Part shown: positions 33,840 to 43,784 of the stretch, piece after piece
How positions within the stretch are numbered: position 1 is the first letter of the stretch
Layout: each line of letters opens with the position of its first letter
NCBI GenBank assembly: GCA_042093735.1
Contig: JBELEM010000012.1
Location: forward strand, 1 to 55,523
Length of the DNA: 55,523 nt
Reading direction: 5' to 3'
DNA from: Hellea sp042093735
GTDB taxonomy: Bacteria; Pseudomonadota; Alphaproteobacteria; Caulobacterales; Maricaulaceae
Notes under the pieces: generated by a model
What the model was told of the DNA's origin: nothing
The model's input: the letters and a program-made list of their open reading frames with translations, nothing else
Database searches by the model: none
Translations under genes and position numbers: made by a program

Positions 33840-34652
33840 TTAAGCCTGCACCTTTAGGGTGTCTATTATTTTAGGCAATAAAAGTGGGTCTCCAACCGCT
33901 ATAATACGGCCCCCATTTATAGCAGAACCTCCTTCCCAATTTGTAAGTTTGCCTCCAGCGCCTTCAATAACAGGCACTAATGCTCTTACATCGCATGGCT
34001 TCAATAATGCCTCTATTACCACATCCATTCTGCCAATAGCGACCTGACCATAAGCATATGCGTCTAAACCCAGTCGTGAAAACCGAACAATTTTGCGAAT
34101 ATTGTTATATGCTCTTAATTCAGTCTCATTGAGCATTGCCAAGGGTTCTGTGCATCCTAAAATTGCTTTCGTTAAATCGCCTCCACAACTTCGCGAACTT
34201 AGCTTTCTCTTACTACCTTCATATATTAACCATGAATAATTAGGTGATCCAAAAAATTGTTTGTCTTGGGCTGCCACATCAATCAATCCCAAAACCGGGT
34301 TATCTTTAAAGCTAACGGCGATAAGTGTGCTCCATACAGGTATCCCTGCAACAAACCCTCTGGTTCCATCGATTGGATCAAGGGTCCAAAGCCAATCGTT
34401 GCTACCATGAATATCGCTTAACTCCTCCCCTTCTATGGAATCATGAGGGAAAGCAGTTGATATCAATTCCCTCATTACTCGCTCGGCTTCTATATCAGCC
34501 TCTGTTACTGGATCATAGTTTCTGCCCTCAGCTTTATTTACTACAGCCATATCTTTTTTGAACAATGGCAACGTAATACTTCTTGCCGCTTCAGCAAGCT
34601 TCAAGATTAAGCCCTGCCGTGCCAATAACTCGGACTGATCATACTTTAGCAC
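33840..34652 (-). CDS. hisN: Inositol-monophosphatase-family phosphatase, HisN-type
   Basis: A Mg-dependent, Li-sensitive-type phosphatase of 270 residues. The metal-binding motifs are GEELSDIHG (Glu), WTLDPIDGTRGFVAG (Asp-x-x-Asp) and, near the C-terminus, KPCDVRALVPVIEGAGG. The RGF after DPIDGT, where SuhB and CysQ differ, fits the histidinol-phosphatase (HisN) group of actinobacteria and alphaproteobacteria. Exact substrate is inferred. It is the last gene of the minus-strand run OYE, SDR, HisN, 8 nt after the SDR gene. Confidence 0.8.
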   Translation of the reverse strand: MLKYDQSELLARQGLILKLAEAARSITLPLFKKDMAVVNKAEGRNYDPVTEADIEAERVMRELISTAFPHDSIEGEELSDIHGSNDWLWTLDPIDGTRGFVAGIPVWSTLIAVSFKDNPVLGLIDVAAQDKQFFGSPNYSWLIYEGSKRKLSSRSCGGDLTKAILGCTEPLAMLNETELRAYNNIRKIVRFSRLGLDAYAYGQVAIGRMDVVIEALLKPCDVRALVPVIEGAGGKLTNWEGGSAINGGRIIAVGDPLLLPKIIDTLKVQA

Positions 34653-34660
34653 TGCTCTAA

Positions 34661-35446
34661 CTATCTTGGGGGCATTCGAGCGCCAGCATCTGTGCGAATA
34701 TATTCACCGTTGATATAAGTGTGCTCACACATAAACTCAACTACTTGAGAGTATTCCGATGCATCGCCAAAGCGGTTGGGAAACTGGAGATGAGCACGAA
34801 GTGCATCTTTAACATTATCGTTCATCTGGCCATAGATTGGGGTCTCATAGAACCCTGGAAGAATTGTATTTACGCGTATCCCTTCTCGGGCCAAATCTCG
34901 AGCCATAGGCAACGCCATAGCTAAGATACCACCCTTTGATGCAGAATATGCTACTTGACCAATTTGACCATCTTGAGCTGCCACAGAGGCCGTGTTAATA
35001 ACAACACCTCTTTCTCCATCTGGCTCAATTGGTTCAAGAGTCATCATCCCAGCTGCTGATTTGGAAGCACATAAGAATGAGCCAATCAAATTTATATTTA
35101 TAATCCTAATATATCTATTGACATCATGCGGAATAATCGAACCATTTTCTCGGCTTCTAGAAACAGTTTTCTCTGCTCCGCCTATCCCGGCACAATTAAC
35201 AAGAATATGCTCTTGACCGTTAACATTCCTGACAGCCTCGAAACCTTGATCTACGCTTTCACTATCAGCTACATTAACTTTAACGAAAACACCTCCGATC
35301 TCAGAAGCTACTACCTTACCTCTTTCATCGTTCATATCAAAAATTCCAACCTTAACACCTTTTGATGCGAGGCCTCTAGCAGTTGCTTCTCCAAGGCCCG
35401 ATGCACCGCCTGTAACAACCGCAACTTTTGAGGAGTCTAGTTTCAT
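34661..35446 (-). CDS. Short-chain dehydrogenase, 3-hydroxyacyl-CoA dehydrogenase type 2-like
   Basis: A 261-residue NAD(P)-dependent oxidoreductase. The cofactor motif is VAVVTGGASGLGEATARGL, followed by GIFDMNDERG, where the acidic residue favours NAD. LVNCAGIGG lies next, and YSASKGG contains the catalytic Tyr and Lys. INTASVAAQDGQIGQVAYSA is the typical region of HSD10-like 3-hydroxyacyl-CoA dehydrogenases. It sits between an OYE-family gene and hisN on the same strand. The exact substrate is an inference. Confidence 0.85.
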   Translation of the reverse strand: MKLDSSKVAVVTGGASGLGEATARGLASKGVKVGIFDMNDERGKVVASEIGGVFVKVNVADSESVDQGFEAVRNVNGQEHILVNCAGIGGAEKTVSRSRENGSIIPHDVNRYIRIININLIGSFLCASKSAAGMMTLEPIEPDGERGVVINTASVAAQDGQIGQVAYSASKGGILAMALPMARDLAREGIRVNTILPGFYETPIYGQMNDNVKDALRAHLQFPNRFGDASEYSQVVEFMCEHTYINGEYIRTDAGARMPPR

Positions 35447-35488
35447 ATTTTTTCTCCGTTTTCTGATGACTTTTTAGAAGGGTTAAGA

Positions 35489-36754
35489 TTAAGAACTTCT
35501 ATTTTCAAGCCATTTCTTATATCTTTTAGTTTGTCGGGAATTCTTTATCTGCTGTGTTATAACAGAAAGCAATGGTTTTGGCTTACCTAGCGGAAAGCGC
35601 CCATCTCCCATTCGATAGAGATTCATTTTTGTCATTGCCATATTGGCAAGGCCTTTAAAAAGTGGGTTTTTCCAATTGACTACAGGTAAAATTACCTCAA
35701 GGTTTTTACCTTCTTTCCAATCATTAGGGATATTTGGATTGTAGCCCATAGCCCTTGCTATTCCTATCATTTCGACATCGCCACTTTTTAATGCGGACTC
35801 AACACTACTACGTTTCGTTACTCCCCCAGTTACCATCAAGGGCATATTTGCTGAGGCATTGATATCCTTTGCAAAATCCAAAAAGTACATTTCACGATCC
35901 TTTGTACTTTGAGCTCTGCCGTCCTCTGCCATACCCATCATGGCTGCGGATTCATAGCTTCCACCTGATATTTCGACAAAATCAACATTTTCACCATTTA
36001 ACCACTCAACAACTTTTTTTGCATCTCCCACATCATATCCGCCTTTTTGAAAATCAGCTGAATTAAGCTTAACGGCTACCCCAAAGTCTGGTTCAACACG
36101 AGCTCGAACCTCTCTGACTACTTCAAGTAAAAATTTCATTCTGTTATCAAGAGAGCCACCCCATTCATCCTCGCGCAAGTTGGTTAGAGGAGAAAGAAAC
36201 TGTGCTATCAAATAACCGTGGGCAGCGTGAATTTGAACTCCATCAAAACCACTAATTTCTGCTGCGTGCGCAGTATCGGCAAATTGCTTTATTATTCCTT
36301 TTATTTCATCAGAGGTTAAAGCCCTAGCATGATCAAACATTTTTTCTGCCGGTCCATCCATTTTTACTCGAGTAGCAGATGCGGATACAGGCTCGGTTCC
36401 TTGCGCAGCATATATCTGTCTACCAGGGTGACTGATTTGCATATAAACTTTAGCACCCCTTGACTTAGCCGCTGAAGACCATGTTTTAAATCTTTCCAGA
36501 TTATCTTTTTCAGCTAGTGTCTTATCACCAAGATATACTCCCCCGGGTCCAGTCATGGCTGTTGGTGAAACCATTACATTTCCAGTCAATATTAGCCCGG
36601 CCCCGCCATCTGCCCATTTTTGATATAAGTTTACTAACGTTGGACCTGGTATTTGCCCCTTATCAGCCATGTTTTCTTCCATCGCAGCTTTGCAAAGCCT
36701 ATTCATTACTACTTGACCATTAGGAAGTGTAAGTGGTTTAAAAATATCAGACAT
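35489..36754 (-). CDS. NADH:flavin oxidoreductase, Old Yellow Enzyme family
   Basis: A 421-residue FMN enzyme. The N-terminal block is IFKPLTLPNGQVVMNRLCKAAM. HAAHGYLIAQFLSPLTNLRED and DEWGGSLDNRMKFLLEVV are OYE hallmarks with the catalytic and substrate-binding His residues. GGVTKRSSVESALKSGDVEMIGIARAM is the phosphate-binding C-terminal part (quoted here in pieces). It lacks the extra Fe-S and FAD domains of 2,4-dienoyl-CoA reductases, so it is a single-domain OYE. It reduces activated C=C bonds. It is followed by SDR and hisN genes, 42 and 8 nt apart. Confidence 0.86.
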   Translation of the reverse strand: MSDIFKPLTLPNGQVVMNRLCKAAMEENMADKGQIPGPTLVNLYQKWADGGAGLILTGNVMVSPTAMTGPGGVYLGDKTLAEKDNLERFKTWSSAAKSRGAKVYMQISHPGRQIYAAQGTEPVSASATRVKMDGPAEKMFDHARALTSDEIKGIIKQFADTAHAAEISGFDGVQIHAAHGYLIAQFLSPLTNLREDEWGGSLDNRMKFLLEVVREVRARVEPDFGVAVKLNSADFQKGGYDVGDAKKVVEWLNGENVDFVEISGGSYESAAMMGMAEDGRAQSTKDREMYFLDFAKDINASANMPLMVTGGVTKRSSVESALKSGDVEMIGIARAMGYNPNIPNDWKEGKNLEVILPVVNWKNPLFKGLANMAMTKMNLYRMGDGRFPLGKPKPLLSVITQQIKNSRQTKRYKKWLENRSS

Positions 36755-36827
36755 ATATTACTTCTTTGTTATTTAAATTTCCTATCCGTTGCTTAATAGA
36801 GATAGCAACAATTAATCAATCAGTAAT

Positions 36828-37466
36828 TTAAACTACAACAGCATTAACCCTTCTCATCGTCAGGTTAATTCTACCGCCCTTTGGAACCAAATCATTTTCC
36901 CCATAAAATACCTTAGTAATTGCATGATGACATAATCGTGACTCCCCCCCCATTACAACAACATCGCCTGAACAAAGTTTTAGTGGCAATGTTGACCCAC
37001 CTCTTTTTAATCCTCCAATCCTAAATATCGCTGGGTCACCCAAAGAAACAGAGACAACAGGGGCATCAAAATTGTTTTCATCATTATCTACATGCATACC
37101 CATTTTAGATTTCGTTTCAGGTCTATACCAGTTTATAAGTGTTGCCTCAGGAGGATGCATAAACCCAGAAACCGTAAACCATAACCTCTCTAACGCAGAA
37201 GGTAAAGTTGGCCAAGGCCGGCCAGTTCGCGGATGGAGTCTCTCATATCTATAACCATTTTGTTTGTCCGTTACCCAACCTAATGGACCAAAATTACTCA
37301 TGACGACTGAAAGGGGGTAGCCTGTGCGCGGCATAGTAGGCTGAAAAAAAGGAGCTTCAGTGACGGCTAATTTAATTTGAGCGATAAGCTCCTTTTGTTC
37401 TTCATAATTAAAAAATTCTGGGTAATGAACAAATCCAGGAGGAAAATGACGGGAAATTAAAGACAT
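36828..37466 (-). CDS. alkB: AlkB-type alpha-ketoglutarate-dependent DNA/RNA repair dioxygenase
   Basis: Fe(II)/2-oxoglutarate dioxygenase that oxidatively removes alkyl groups from bases, 212 residues. LINWYRPETKSKMGMHVDNDE contains the iron-binding HxD (in MGMHVDNDE). VVSVSLGDPAIFRIGG follows. SRLCHHAITKV supplies the distal His. GRINLTMRRVN contains the Arg that holds 2-oxoglutarate. The length matches E. coli AlkB. It stands alone, 73 nt upstream of the OYE gene on the same strand. No ada-like box is obvious. Confidence 0.93.
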   Translation of the reverse strand: MSLISRHFPPGFVHYPEFFNYEEQKELIAQIKLAVTEAPFFQPTMPRTGYPLSVVMSNFGPLGWVTDKQNGYRYERLHPRTGRPWPTLPSALERLWFTVSGFMHPPEATLINWYRPETKSKMGMHVDNDENNFDAPVVSVSLGDPAIFRIGGLKRGGSTLPLKLCSGDVVVMGGESRLCHHAITKVFYGENDLVPKGGRINLTMRRVNAVVV

Positions 37467-37586
37467 AATTGACTTTATATGCTGATGTTTATATTTCCAA
37501 TGTATATTTACTATTTATAATCATAGTAAAATCAATACCTTAAGTTAGTTATATTTTAAAAAATAACTATTTTTTAGGCCATTGCC

Positions 37587-37614
37587 CTTGAAGCCAAGAG
37601 ATTGGTTCCCATAT
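37587..37614 (+). promoter_or_regulatory. Sigma-32-type heat-shock promoter of dnaK
   Basis: CTTGAAG at 37587-37593 and CCCATAT at 37608-37614 with a 14-nt spacer closely match the heat-shock consensus CTTGAAA / CCCCATnT. This predicts a leader of about 80 nt before the dnaK ATG. Confidence 0.8.
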
Positions 37615-37700
37615 CCATCACAACAGCCAGCCGATTAGGGTTCTGGCGAAAACATTTTAACTAGCGGCTTTAAATTAAAGCCCCACAATGGAGAATTACA

Positions 37701-39605
37701 ATGTCGAAAGTTATCGGTATTGACCTTGGAACAACCAACTCATGCGTTTCTGTAATGGATGGGGACAAAGCAAGAGTAATTGAAAACTCTGAGGGTGTGC
37801 GTACAACTCCTTCAGTCGTGGCATTCACAGATGATGGAGAGCGATTGATTGGACAAACAGCTCGCCGACAAGCAGTTACAAACCCAGACCACACGTATTT
37901 TGCAGTCAAACGCCTTATAGGAAGGGCCATGACTGACCCTGCAGTGAAAAAGGACTCGAAGCTTGTGCCTTATAAAATCGTCAAAGGCAAAGGTGGGGAT
38001 GCGTATGTTCAAGGAAGGGACAAGGCGCTTTCTCCTTCTGAAATTTCCGCAATGATCCTCACGAAAATGAAAGAAACCGCAAGTGATTTTCTAGGGTCAG
38101 AAGTAACACAAGCTGTGATTACAGTGCCAGCCTACTTTAATGACGCTCAGCGCCAAGCAACAAAAGACGCCGGCAAAATCGCGGGCCTTGAGGTATTACG
38201 AATAATAAATGAGCCAACAGCTGCTGCTCTTGCCTATGGAATGAACAAAGAAGATGGTAAAACAATTGCTGTCTATGACCTGGGTGGTGGTACATTTGAC
38301 GTATCTATATTAGAAATAGGTGACGGGGTATTTGAGGTTAAGGCTACTAATGGGGATACATTCCTCGGAGGTGAAGACTTTGATATGCACATAGTCGAAT
38401 ACTTCAACGAAGAGTTTAAAAAAGAAAGCGGTATTGATTTAAAATCAGATAAACTTGCTCTTCAACGCCTGAGAGAAGAAGCCGAAAAAGCCAAAAAAGA
38501 GCTTTCAACTGCTTCTTCATATGAGGTTAATCTGCCGTTTATAACTGCAGACGCAACTGGACCAAAACATTTCAATATGAAATTAACGCGTGCAAAGCTT
38601 GAATCCCTTGTTGCTGACTTAATAAAGAGAACAATTGCTCCATGTAAAAAAGCTCTTACTGACGCAGGCTTAAAAGCCGGGGATATTGATGAAATTGTTC
38701 TCGTTGGAGGCATGACTCGTATGCCAGCAGTTCAAGAAGCTGTAACTAAGTTTTTCGGTAAAGAGCCCCATAAAGGTGTCAACCCTGATGAAGTTGTAGC
38801 CATGGGTGCCGCAATTCAGGCTGGGGTTCTACAAGGCGACGTCAAAGATGTATTGCTCCTTGATGTAACGCCGCTATCCTTAGGAATTGAAACCGAAGGC
38901 GGTGTATTTACTCGCATGATTGATCGCAACACAACAATTCCAACCAAAAAAAGTCAGGTATACTCCACAGCAGCAGACAATCAGTCAGCTGTTACAATTA
39001 GGGTATCTCAGGGCGAAAGAGAAATGGCTGCTGACAATAAATTATTGGGACAGTTTGACCTCGTTGGTATACCTCCGGCTCCCAGGGGTATGCCACAAAT
39101 TGAGGTTACTTTTGATATTGATGCCAATGGTATTGTCAATGTGTCTGCGAAAGATAACGCGACAGGTAAAGAGCAGCAAATCAGAATACAAGCTTCAGGT
39201 GGACTCTCCGATGCGGATATCGAGGCGATGGTTAAAGACGCAGAAATGAATGCTGATGAAGATAAAGAGCGCCGCGAGTTAGCGGAGGCTCGTAACAAAG
39301 CAGAGGCTTCAATTCATCAAGCAGAGACATCCTTGAAAGATCATGGGGATAAAGCTGAAGAAGAACTTAAGTCTGATATTGAAGCTGCTGTTAAAGAACT
39401 GAAAGAGTTAAAAGATTCTGAAGATACTGCAGAAATAACAGATAAAACTGAAGTGCTTTCAGCCGCTCTCATGAAATTGGGAGCCGCAATGTATGAAAGT
39501 GCATCCGCGGAAGCAGATTCAGGTCCTGCGAAAGAAGCGGATGATGCTGAAGACGATATTGTAGATGCAGAGTTTGAAGATGTGGAAGATGAGGAAAAAG
39601 CTTAA
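37701..39605 (+). CDS. dnaK: Chaperone protein DnaK (Hsp70)
   Basis: ATP-driven chaperone, 634 residues, normal length. The nucleotide-binding domain has GIDLGTTNSCVSVMDG, AVITVPAYFNDAQRQATKDA, AVYDLGGGTFDVSILEIG and VGGMTRMPAVQEAV. The substrate-binding domain starts around residue 390 (LLLDVTPLSLGIETEGGV). The C-terminus ends in an acidic tail, EDVEDEEKA, similar to the usual EEVKD-type end. It has a sigma-32 promoter upstream and a terminator downstream, so it is largely a separate transcript from dnaJ. Confidence 0.98.
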   Translation: MSKVIGIDLGTTNSCVSVMDGDKARVIENSEGVRTTPSVVAFTDDGERLIGQTARRQAVTNPDHTYFAVKRLIGRAMTDPAVKKDSKLVPYKIVKGKGGDAYVQGRDKALSPSEISAMILTKMKETASDFLGSEVTQAVITVPAYFNDAQRQATKDAGKIAGLEVLRIINEPTAAALAYGMNKEDGKTIAVYDLGGGTFDVSILEIGDGVFEVKATNGDTFLGGEDFDMHIVEYFNEEFKKESGIDLKSDKLALQRLREEAEKAKKELSTASSYEVNLPFITADATGPKHFNMKLTRAKLESLVADLIKRTIAPCKKALTDAGLKAGDIDEIVLVGGMTRMPAVQEAVTKFFGKEPHKGVNPDEVVAMGAAIQAGVLQGDVKDVLLLDVTPLSLGIETEGGVFTRMIDRNTTIPTKKSQVYSTAADNQSAVTIRVSQGEREMAADNKLLGQFDLVGIPPAPRGMPQIEVTFDIDANGIVNVSAKDNATGKEQQIRIQASGGLSDADIEAMVKDAEMNADEDKERRELAEARNKAEASIHQAETSLKDHGDKAEEELKSDIEAAVKELKELKDSEDTAEITDKTEVLSAALMKLGAAMYESASAEADSGPAKEADDAEDDIVDAEFEDVEDEEKA

Positions 39606-39633
39606 TATATTCCAGATCAATTTATAATTAACG

Positions 39634-39673
39634 AGCCCTGTATGTTTTTAAATAAAAGCATACAGGGCTTTTA
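39634..39673 (+). terminator. Terminator between dnaK and dnaJ
   Basis: AGCCCTGTATG (39634-39644) and CATACAGGGCT (39659-39669) make an 11-bp perfect stem with a 14-nt loop, followed by a short T-run. The short T-run suggests it may allow some read-through into dnaJ. Confidence 0.8.
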
Positions 39674-39790
39674 CTTCCATAAATACTCTCTCTGAATCTT
39701 AGAAATCTGGTGCTACATTGAATTTTCAAGCTCCAACAACTATCTAGTTACTGTGATTCATAATTAAACTGACTATCAAGAAGGCATGCC

Positions 39791-40939
39791 ATGTCAAAAC
39801 GTGACTATTACGACGTACTAGGTGTAGACAAGACGGCCGACGAAAAAACTATGAAATCATCCTTTCGCAAGAAAGCTATGGAGTGCCACCCCGATAGACA
39901 CCCCAACGACCCCCAAGCAGAAGCGCGGTTTAAAGAATTGAATGAAGCATATGGCGTGCTGTCAGATAGCCAAAAACGATCTGCCTATGACCGTATGGGG
40001 CATCGTGCATTTGAACAAGGTGGCATGGGCGGAGGATCAGGAGGCTTTCAAGACTTTGGTGATATATTTTCACAAATCTTTGGTGGCGGAGGATCAAGCG
40101 GAGGGTTTTCTGACATGTTTGGCGGCGGCGGACGGCGCCAAGAAGCTGCTAGAGGGTCTGACCTTAGGTATGAAATGGACATTTCCCTTGAAGAAGCATT
40201 CAGTGGAAAAGACGTAGATATTACAATCCCTATTGCTGGTGATTGTGACCGTTGCGACGGGTTAGGTGCGGAACCCGGAGCCTCTGTAGAAACCTGCAGA
40301 ACCTGCAGTGGTTCAGGCAAAGTACGAACTCAGCAAGGCTTTTTTACTATGGAACGCGCTTGCTCAACGTGTGGGGGCCAGGGTGAATATGTATCTAATC
40401 CATGCAAGAAGTGTGATGGGCAAGGCCAGACAAGGCAAAAAACAGATTTAGACGTTTCGATTCCAGCTGGAGTTGAAGATGGCACTAGAATTAGGCTATC
40501 CGGCCAAGGAGATGCAGCTCCGCGTGGAAGAGGGCAATCAGGAGATCTTTACATTTTCATTTCAGTAAAACCACACGAATTGTTTGAACGCGAAGGCCCA
40601 AATTTATTCTGTAATGCACCACTGCCAATGACAACGGCTACCCTTGGCGGCGAAATTGAGATACCCACAATTGATGGGGGTAGATCTAAAATTAAAATTC
40701 CAGAAGGAAGTCAAAGTGGCAAACGCTTAAGACTAAGAGGCAAGGGGATGAGTGTTCTGAGGTCCTCCCAACGTGGAGATATGTATGTAGAACTCTCCAT
40801 TGAAACTCCAACAAAATTAAATAAAAAACAGCGAAAACTATTAGAAGAATTCGCAGAAATTTCTGGGGATGATATTAGTCCAGAGTCAGCCAATTTTTTC
40901 AGTAAAGCTAGACGTTTCTGGGATAGTCTAGTGGAGTAG
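39791..40939 (+). CDS. dnaJ: Chaperone protein DnaJ (Hsp40)
   Basis: Co-chaperone stimulating DnaK ATPase, 382 residues. The J domain is at 1-70, with HPD in AMECHPDRHP. A Gly/Phe-rich linker (GGMGGGSGGFQDFG, GGGGSSGGFSDMFGGGG) follows. Four CxxCxGxG zinc motifs are present: CDRCDGLG, CRTCSGSG, CSTCGGQG and CKKCDGQG. The C-terminal substrate-binding domains are complete. The second half of the dnaK-dnaJ gap has no clear heat-shock promoter, so expression may depend on read-through from dnaK. Confidence 0.97.
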   Translation: MSKRDYYDVLGVDKTADEKTMKSSFRKKAMECHPDRHPNDPQAEARFKELNEAYGVLSDSQKRSAYDRMGHRAFEQGGMGGGSGGFQDFGDIFSQIFGGGGSSGGFSDMFGGGGRRQEAARGSDLRYEMDISLEEAFSGKDVDITIPIAGDCDRCDGLGAEPGASVETCRTCSGSGKVRTQQGFFTMERACSTCGGQGEYVSNPCKKCDGQGQTRQKTDLDVSIPAGVEDGTRIRLSGQGDAAPRGRGQSGDLYIFISVKPHELFEREGPNLFCNAPLPMTTATLGGEIEIPTIDGGRSKIKIPEGSQSGKRLRLRGKGMSVLRSSQRGDMYVELSIETPTKLNKKQRKLLEEFAEISGDDISPESANFFSKARRFWDSLVE

Positions 40940-40948
40940 ACCTTTGTT

Positions 40949-42394
40949 CTAGATAGTGGCATAACCCAAAATAATATAAAGTATTGTTGTTACCGCTCCT
41001 CCAATCAAAGCGTAGGGAACCTGTGTCCTAACATGATCAATATGGTCATTTGCAGTGGCCATGGATGTGATAATTGATGTGTCAGAAGTGGGCGAGCAAT
41101 GATCACCGAAAACCCCTCCTCCTAATGCTGCTGCTATAGCTAGACTGATGTTAGTTTCCATCCCTTGTGCAAGTGGAATAGCGATCGCGATCATAATAGC
41201 GAAGGTGCCCCAGCTTGTCCCAGTACTAAAAGCAACAAAACAGGCTACTAAAAAGATTAATGCAGGAACTAATGCTGGACTTATAAACCCCTTGGCGGTT
41301 TCCGCTACATAAAGGCCCGTTCCTAAATCATTACATAAGGATCCAATTGTAAAGGCTAATACCATGAGTATTGCTAAGGGTACCATACCAGACATGCCTT
41401 GTATTGAAAGCTTAAAGCTCTCCCTTATACTTAACCTAGCTGATAGTTTATACATAATTATAGCAATTAAACTAGCGAATGATGTTGCATATAATACCGC
41501 TTTTGAACCCGACCCTGACTGTAAAGCAGAAAACCAACCCGCGCTACTATCGCCTGTCATAATCAGAAAAAATGGCATTAATATTACCATAGAGCCAATC
41601 GGTAAAATCATATATTTTGCCGATGGTTTTAATCCTGGTTTCATTGGTACTTCTGCAGTTTCACTGCTCATCATAGGAACAGCATTTTTGCGTAATAGGG
41701 ACCCGCGTAACTCAGCAGTCTTCATTTCTCCTATATCTTTTCCAGACACTATGACAAATATAACAGTGATAATAACAATCATAGGATAAAAGTTATATAG
41801 CGTAGCCTTCATCAATTCCATAAATCCATTTTCCATACCCTGCGCCATAATTAATCCTGCGATAAAAGCCCCCCACGCGTTAAAGGGTATCAAAATACAT
41901 GACGGTGCAGACGCGCTATCAGTTATATATGCTAATTTTTCACGCGGTATCTTTAATTTATCAAAGACAGGTCTGTATAATGTACCAACTGTAAGTATAG
42001 AAATATTACTTTCTACAAATATTACCAACCCTGTAAAAAAGGCCATTAGTTCAACACGAATGCGTTTAGTTCTTTTGCTTTTAGCCTCTAATTTTCCTAA
42101 AGCTGAAAGCAAGATATTAATGAACCCAATTACTCCGCCTGACCTCTGAATAAGGGTAATTAAAGACCCTACAATTAATGTAAATATTATAATTCTAGTA
42201 TTCCCAGGGTCTTCGAAAACTTTCACAAGGCCATCAATTGTTTCAAATGAAGCATGAAATAAATTTCCTTCGGCTAAAATCAAAAACCCAACCCAAATAC
42301 CAAATAATAAAGAAAGAAATACTTCACGTGTCCAAAGTGCAAGCCCAATAGCCACAACAGGAGGCAATAATGAAATTAAACCATAATCATTCAT
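40949..42394 (-). CDS. Na+/H+ antiporter NhaC-family protein
   Basis: A 481-residue membrane transporter with about 11-12 hydrophobic segments. The central PFNAWGAFIAGLIMAQGM and the C-terminal ALGGGVFGDHCSPTSDTSIITS are diagnostic of the NhaC family, which exchanges sodium for protons or transports small organic acids and amines. The frame is open to a TTG at 42421, but AGGG lies five bases before the ATG at 42394, which I prefer. It is convergent with dnaJ and divergent from an MFS gene. Confidence 0.88.
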   Translation of the reverse strand: MNDYGLISLLPPVVAIGLALWTREVFLSLLFGIWVGFLILAEGNLFHASFETIDGLVKVFEDPGNTRIIIFTLIVGSLITLIQRSGGVIGFINILLSALGKLEAKSKRTKRIRVELMAFFTGLVIFVESNISILTVGTLYRPVFDKLKIPREKLAYITDSASAPSCILIPFNAWGAFIAGLIMAQGMENGFMELMKATLYNFYPMIVIITVIFVIVSGKDIGEMKTAELRGSLLRKNAVPMMSSETAEVPMKPGLKPSAKYMILPIGSMVILMPFFLIMTGDSSAGWFSALQSGSGSKAVLYATSFASLIAIIMYKLSARLSIRESFKLSIQGMSGMVPLAILMVLAFTIGSLCNDLGTGLYVAETAKGFISPALVPALIFLVACFVAFSTGTSWGTFAIMIAIAIPLAQGMETNISLAIAAALGGGVFGDHCSPTSDTSIITSMATANDHIDHVRTQVPYALIGGAVTTILYIILGYATI

Positions 42395-42481
42395 ATAAAC
42401 CCTATAATCAATTTTAACCAAATAACAAAAAAATAATCTATATTGATTTTCATTAAGCCCTATGGCTTAAGATAAGGTATT

Positions 42482-43780
42482 ATGGGCTTATTCTTTCAGC
42501 AAAAATTCTTACCTTTATTTGTTCTATTCCAAGCTGGAACAATAAACGATAACATGTTGAAAAATGCGCTTATTGCACTTGTTACATATGGTGGTATGAT
42601 TCTTTTTTCTGAATCATTGCCAAGGGACGGACTTGTTGCAACGGCAGCTCTATTATTTACGCTACCCTTTTTAATACTTTGCACAATTGCAGGTCAGATT
42701 GCTGATAAAGTTGACCGCAGTACAGTATTAAAATGGGTAAAAAGGGCAGAAGTTTTAATAATGATAATCGCTGCTCTGGGGTTTTATCTAGAAAGCACCT
42801 ATACCCTAGCTTTTTCTCTTTTCTTGATGGGTGCACAGTCAGCTTTTTTTTCTCCTACTAAAAATGCTGTCCTACCTCAATGGCTTAAGGAAAAAGACCT
42901 CATAAAAGCCAATGGCGTTCTAAGTGGTTTTCAATTTTTTAGTATTTTGCTTGGCATGATAATAGGAATTAAAGTCGTTTTAATGGGACCTATAACTGGA
43001 TCTCTTTCAGGTCCTAAGATGGTTGCATGTATATTGCTTATGTTAGGTTTAATAGGTTGGTATGCTGCTGAGAAACTACCTGAAGCTCCCGCGCCGGACC
43101 CATTGCTCAGAATAAATTATAACCCCATATCCTCTATAATAAGTGTATTGAAAACTTCCTTACAACACCCTCCTGTCTTACGTCCTATGTTGGGTATTGC
43201 TTGGTTTTACGGTTTTTCAAATATTCTAATTTTAGTACTGCCCGTGCTGGTGGCAGATATTTTAAAGTATGATGCCAGCGTATTAATCTATGTGTTGGTC
43301 GCCTCTACTGTTGGCATTTTGGTTGGCTCATTACTTTGTCTTGTTCTAGCCAAAGGCAGAGAAGCCAGGGGGCTTGTAGCTTTCGGCATTGTTGGAGTGA
43401 TGCTTTTTACTTTAGATCTCTACCTGAATACAAACGCTTCAAACCGGACAACACTCGGCAATATGGATGAATTTATTGCAGATTCTGGGACCTTGAGATT
43501 TATGATAGCAATTATCGGTTCTTCTGTCTGTGCAGGGATGTATGTGGTTCCTTTGCAGGCAATGGCTCAAAGACGTTCTCCAAATAAAGTTAGGGCGCGC
43601 CTTATGAGTGCTGGCTCAGTATTATTAAATGCATCAGTTAATATAATTACGTTTGGGTTAATAGGGTTAAGCTTTACTACAATGAAACCTGCGACACCCT
43701 TTTTAGCTATAGTCATAGTTTCTGCTCCAGTATCATTATATGCTGTCTATAAATTCTTCAAAACATTAAGGGAAGAATAA
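42482..43780 (+). CDS. MFS transporter, LplT-like
   Basis: A 432-residue membrane transporter with about 12 hydrophobic helices. INDNMLKNALIALVTYGG, IAGQIADKVDRSTVLKWVKRAE and AFFSPTKNAVLPQWLKEKDL resemble LplT, the lysophospholipid flippase, and the MFS half of Aas fusions. In many proteobacteria lplT is joined to or adjacent to aas, an acyl-ACP synthetase/acyltransferase; none is seen here. AAGG sits four bases before the ATG. It is followed 4 nt later by an RNA methyltransferase gene, so the two share a transcript. Lysophospholipid specificity is inferred. Confidence 0.82.
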   Translation: MGLFFQQKFLPLFVLFQAGTINDNMLKNALIALVTYGGMILFSESLPRDGLVATAALLFTLPFLILCTIAGQIADKVDRSTVLKWVKRAEVLIMIIAALGFYLESTYTLAFSLFLMGAQSAFFSPTKNAVLPQWLKEKDLIKANGVLSGFQFFSILLGMIIGIKVVLMGPITGSLSGPKMVACILLMLGLIGWYAAEKLPEAPAPDPLLRINYNPISSIISVLKTSLQHPPVLRPMLGIAWFYGFSNILILVLPVLVADILKYDASVLIYVLVASTVGILVGSLLCLVLAKGREARGLVAFGIVGVMLFTLDLYLNTNASNRTTLGNMDEFIADSGTLRFMIAIIGSSVCAGMYVVPLQAMAQRRSPNKVRARLMSAGSVLLNASVNIITFGLIGLSFTTMKPATPFLAIVIVSAPVSLYAVYKFFKTLREE

Positions 43781-43784
43781 GATC

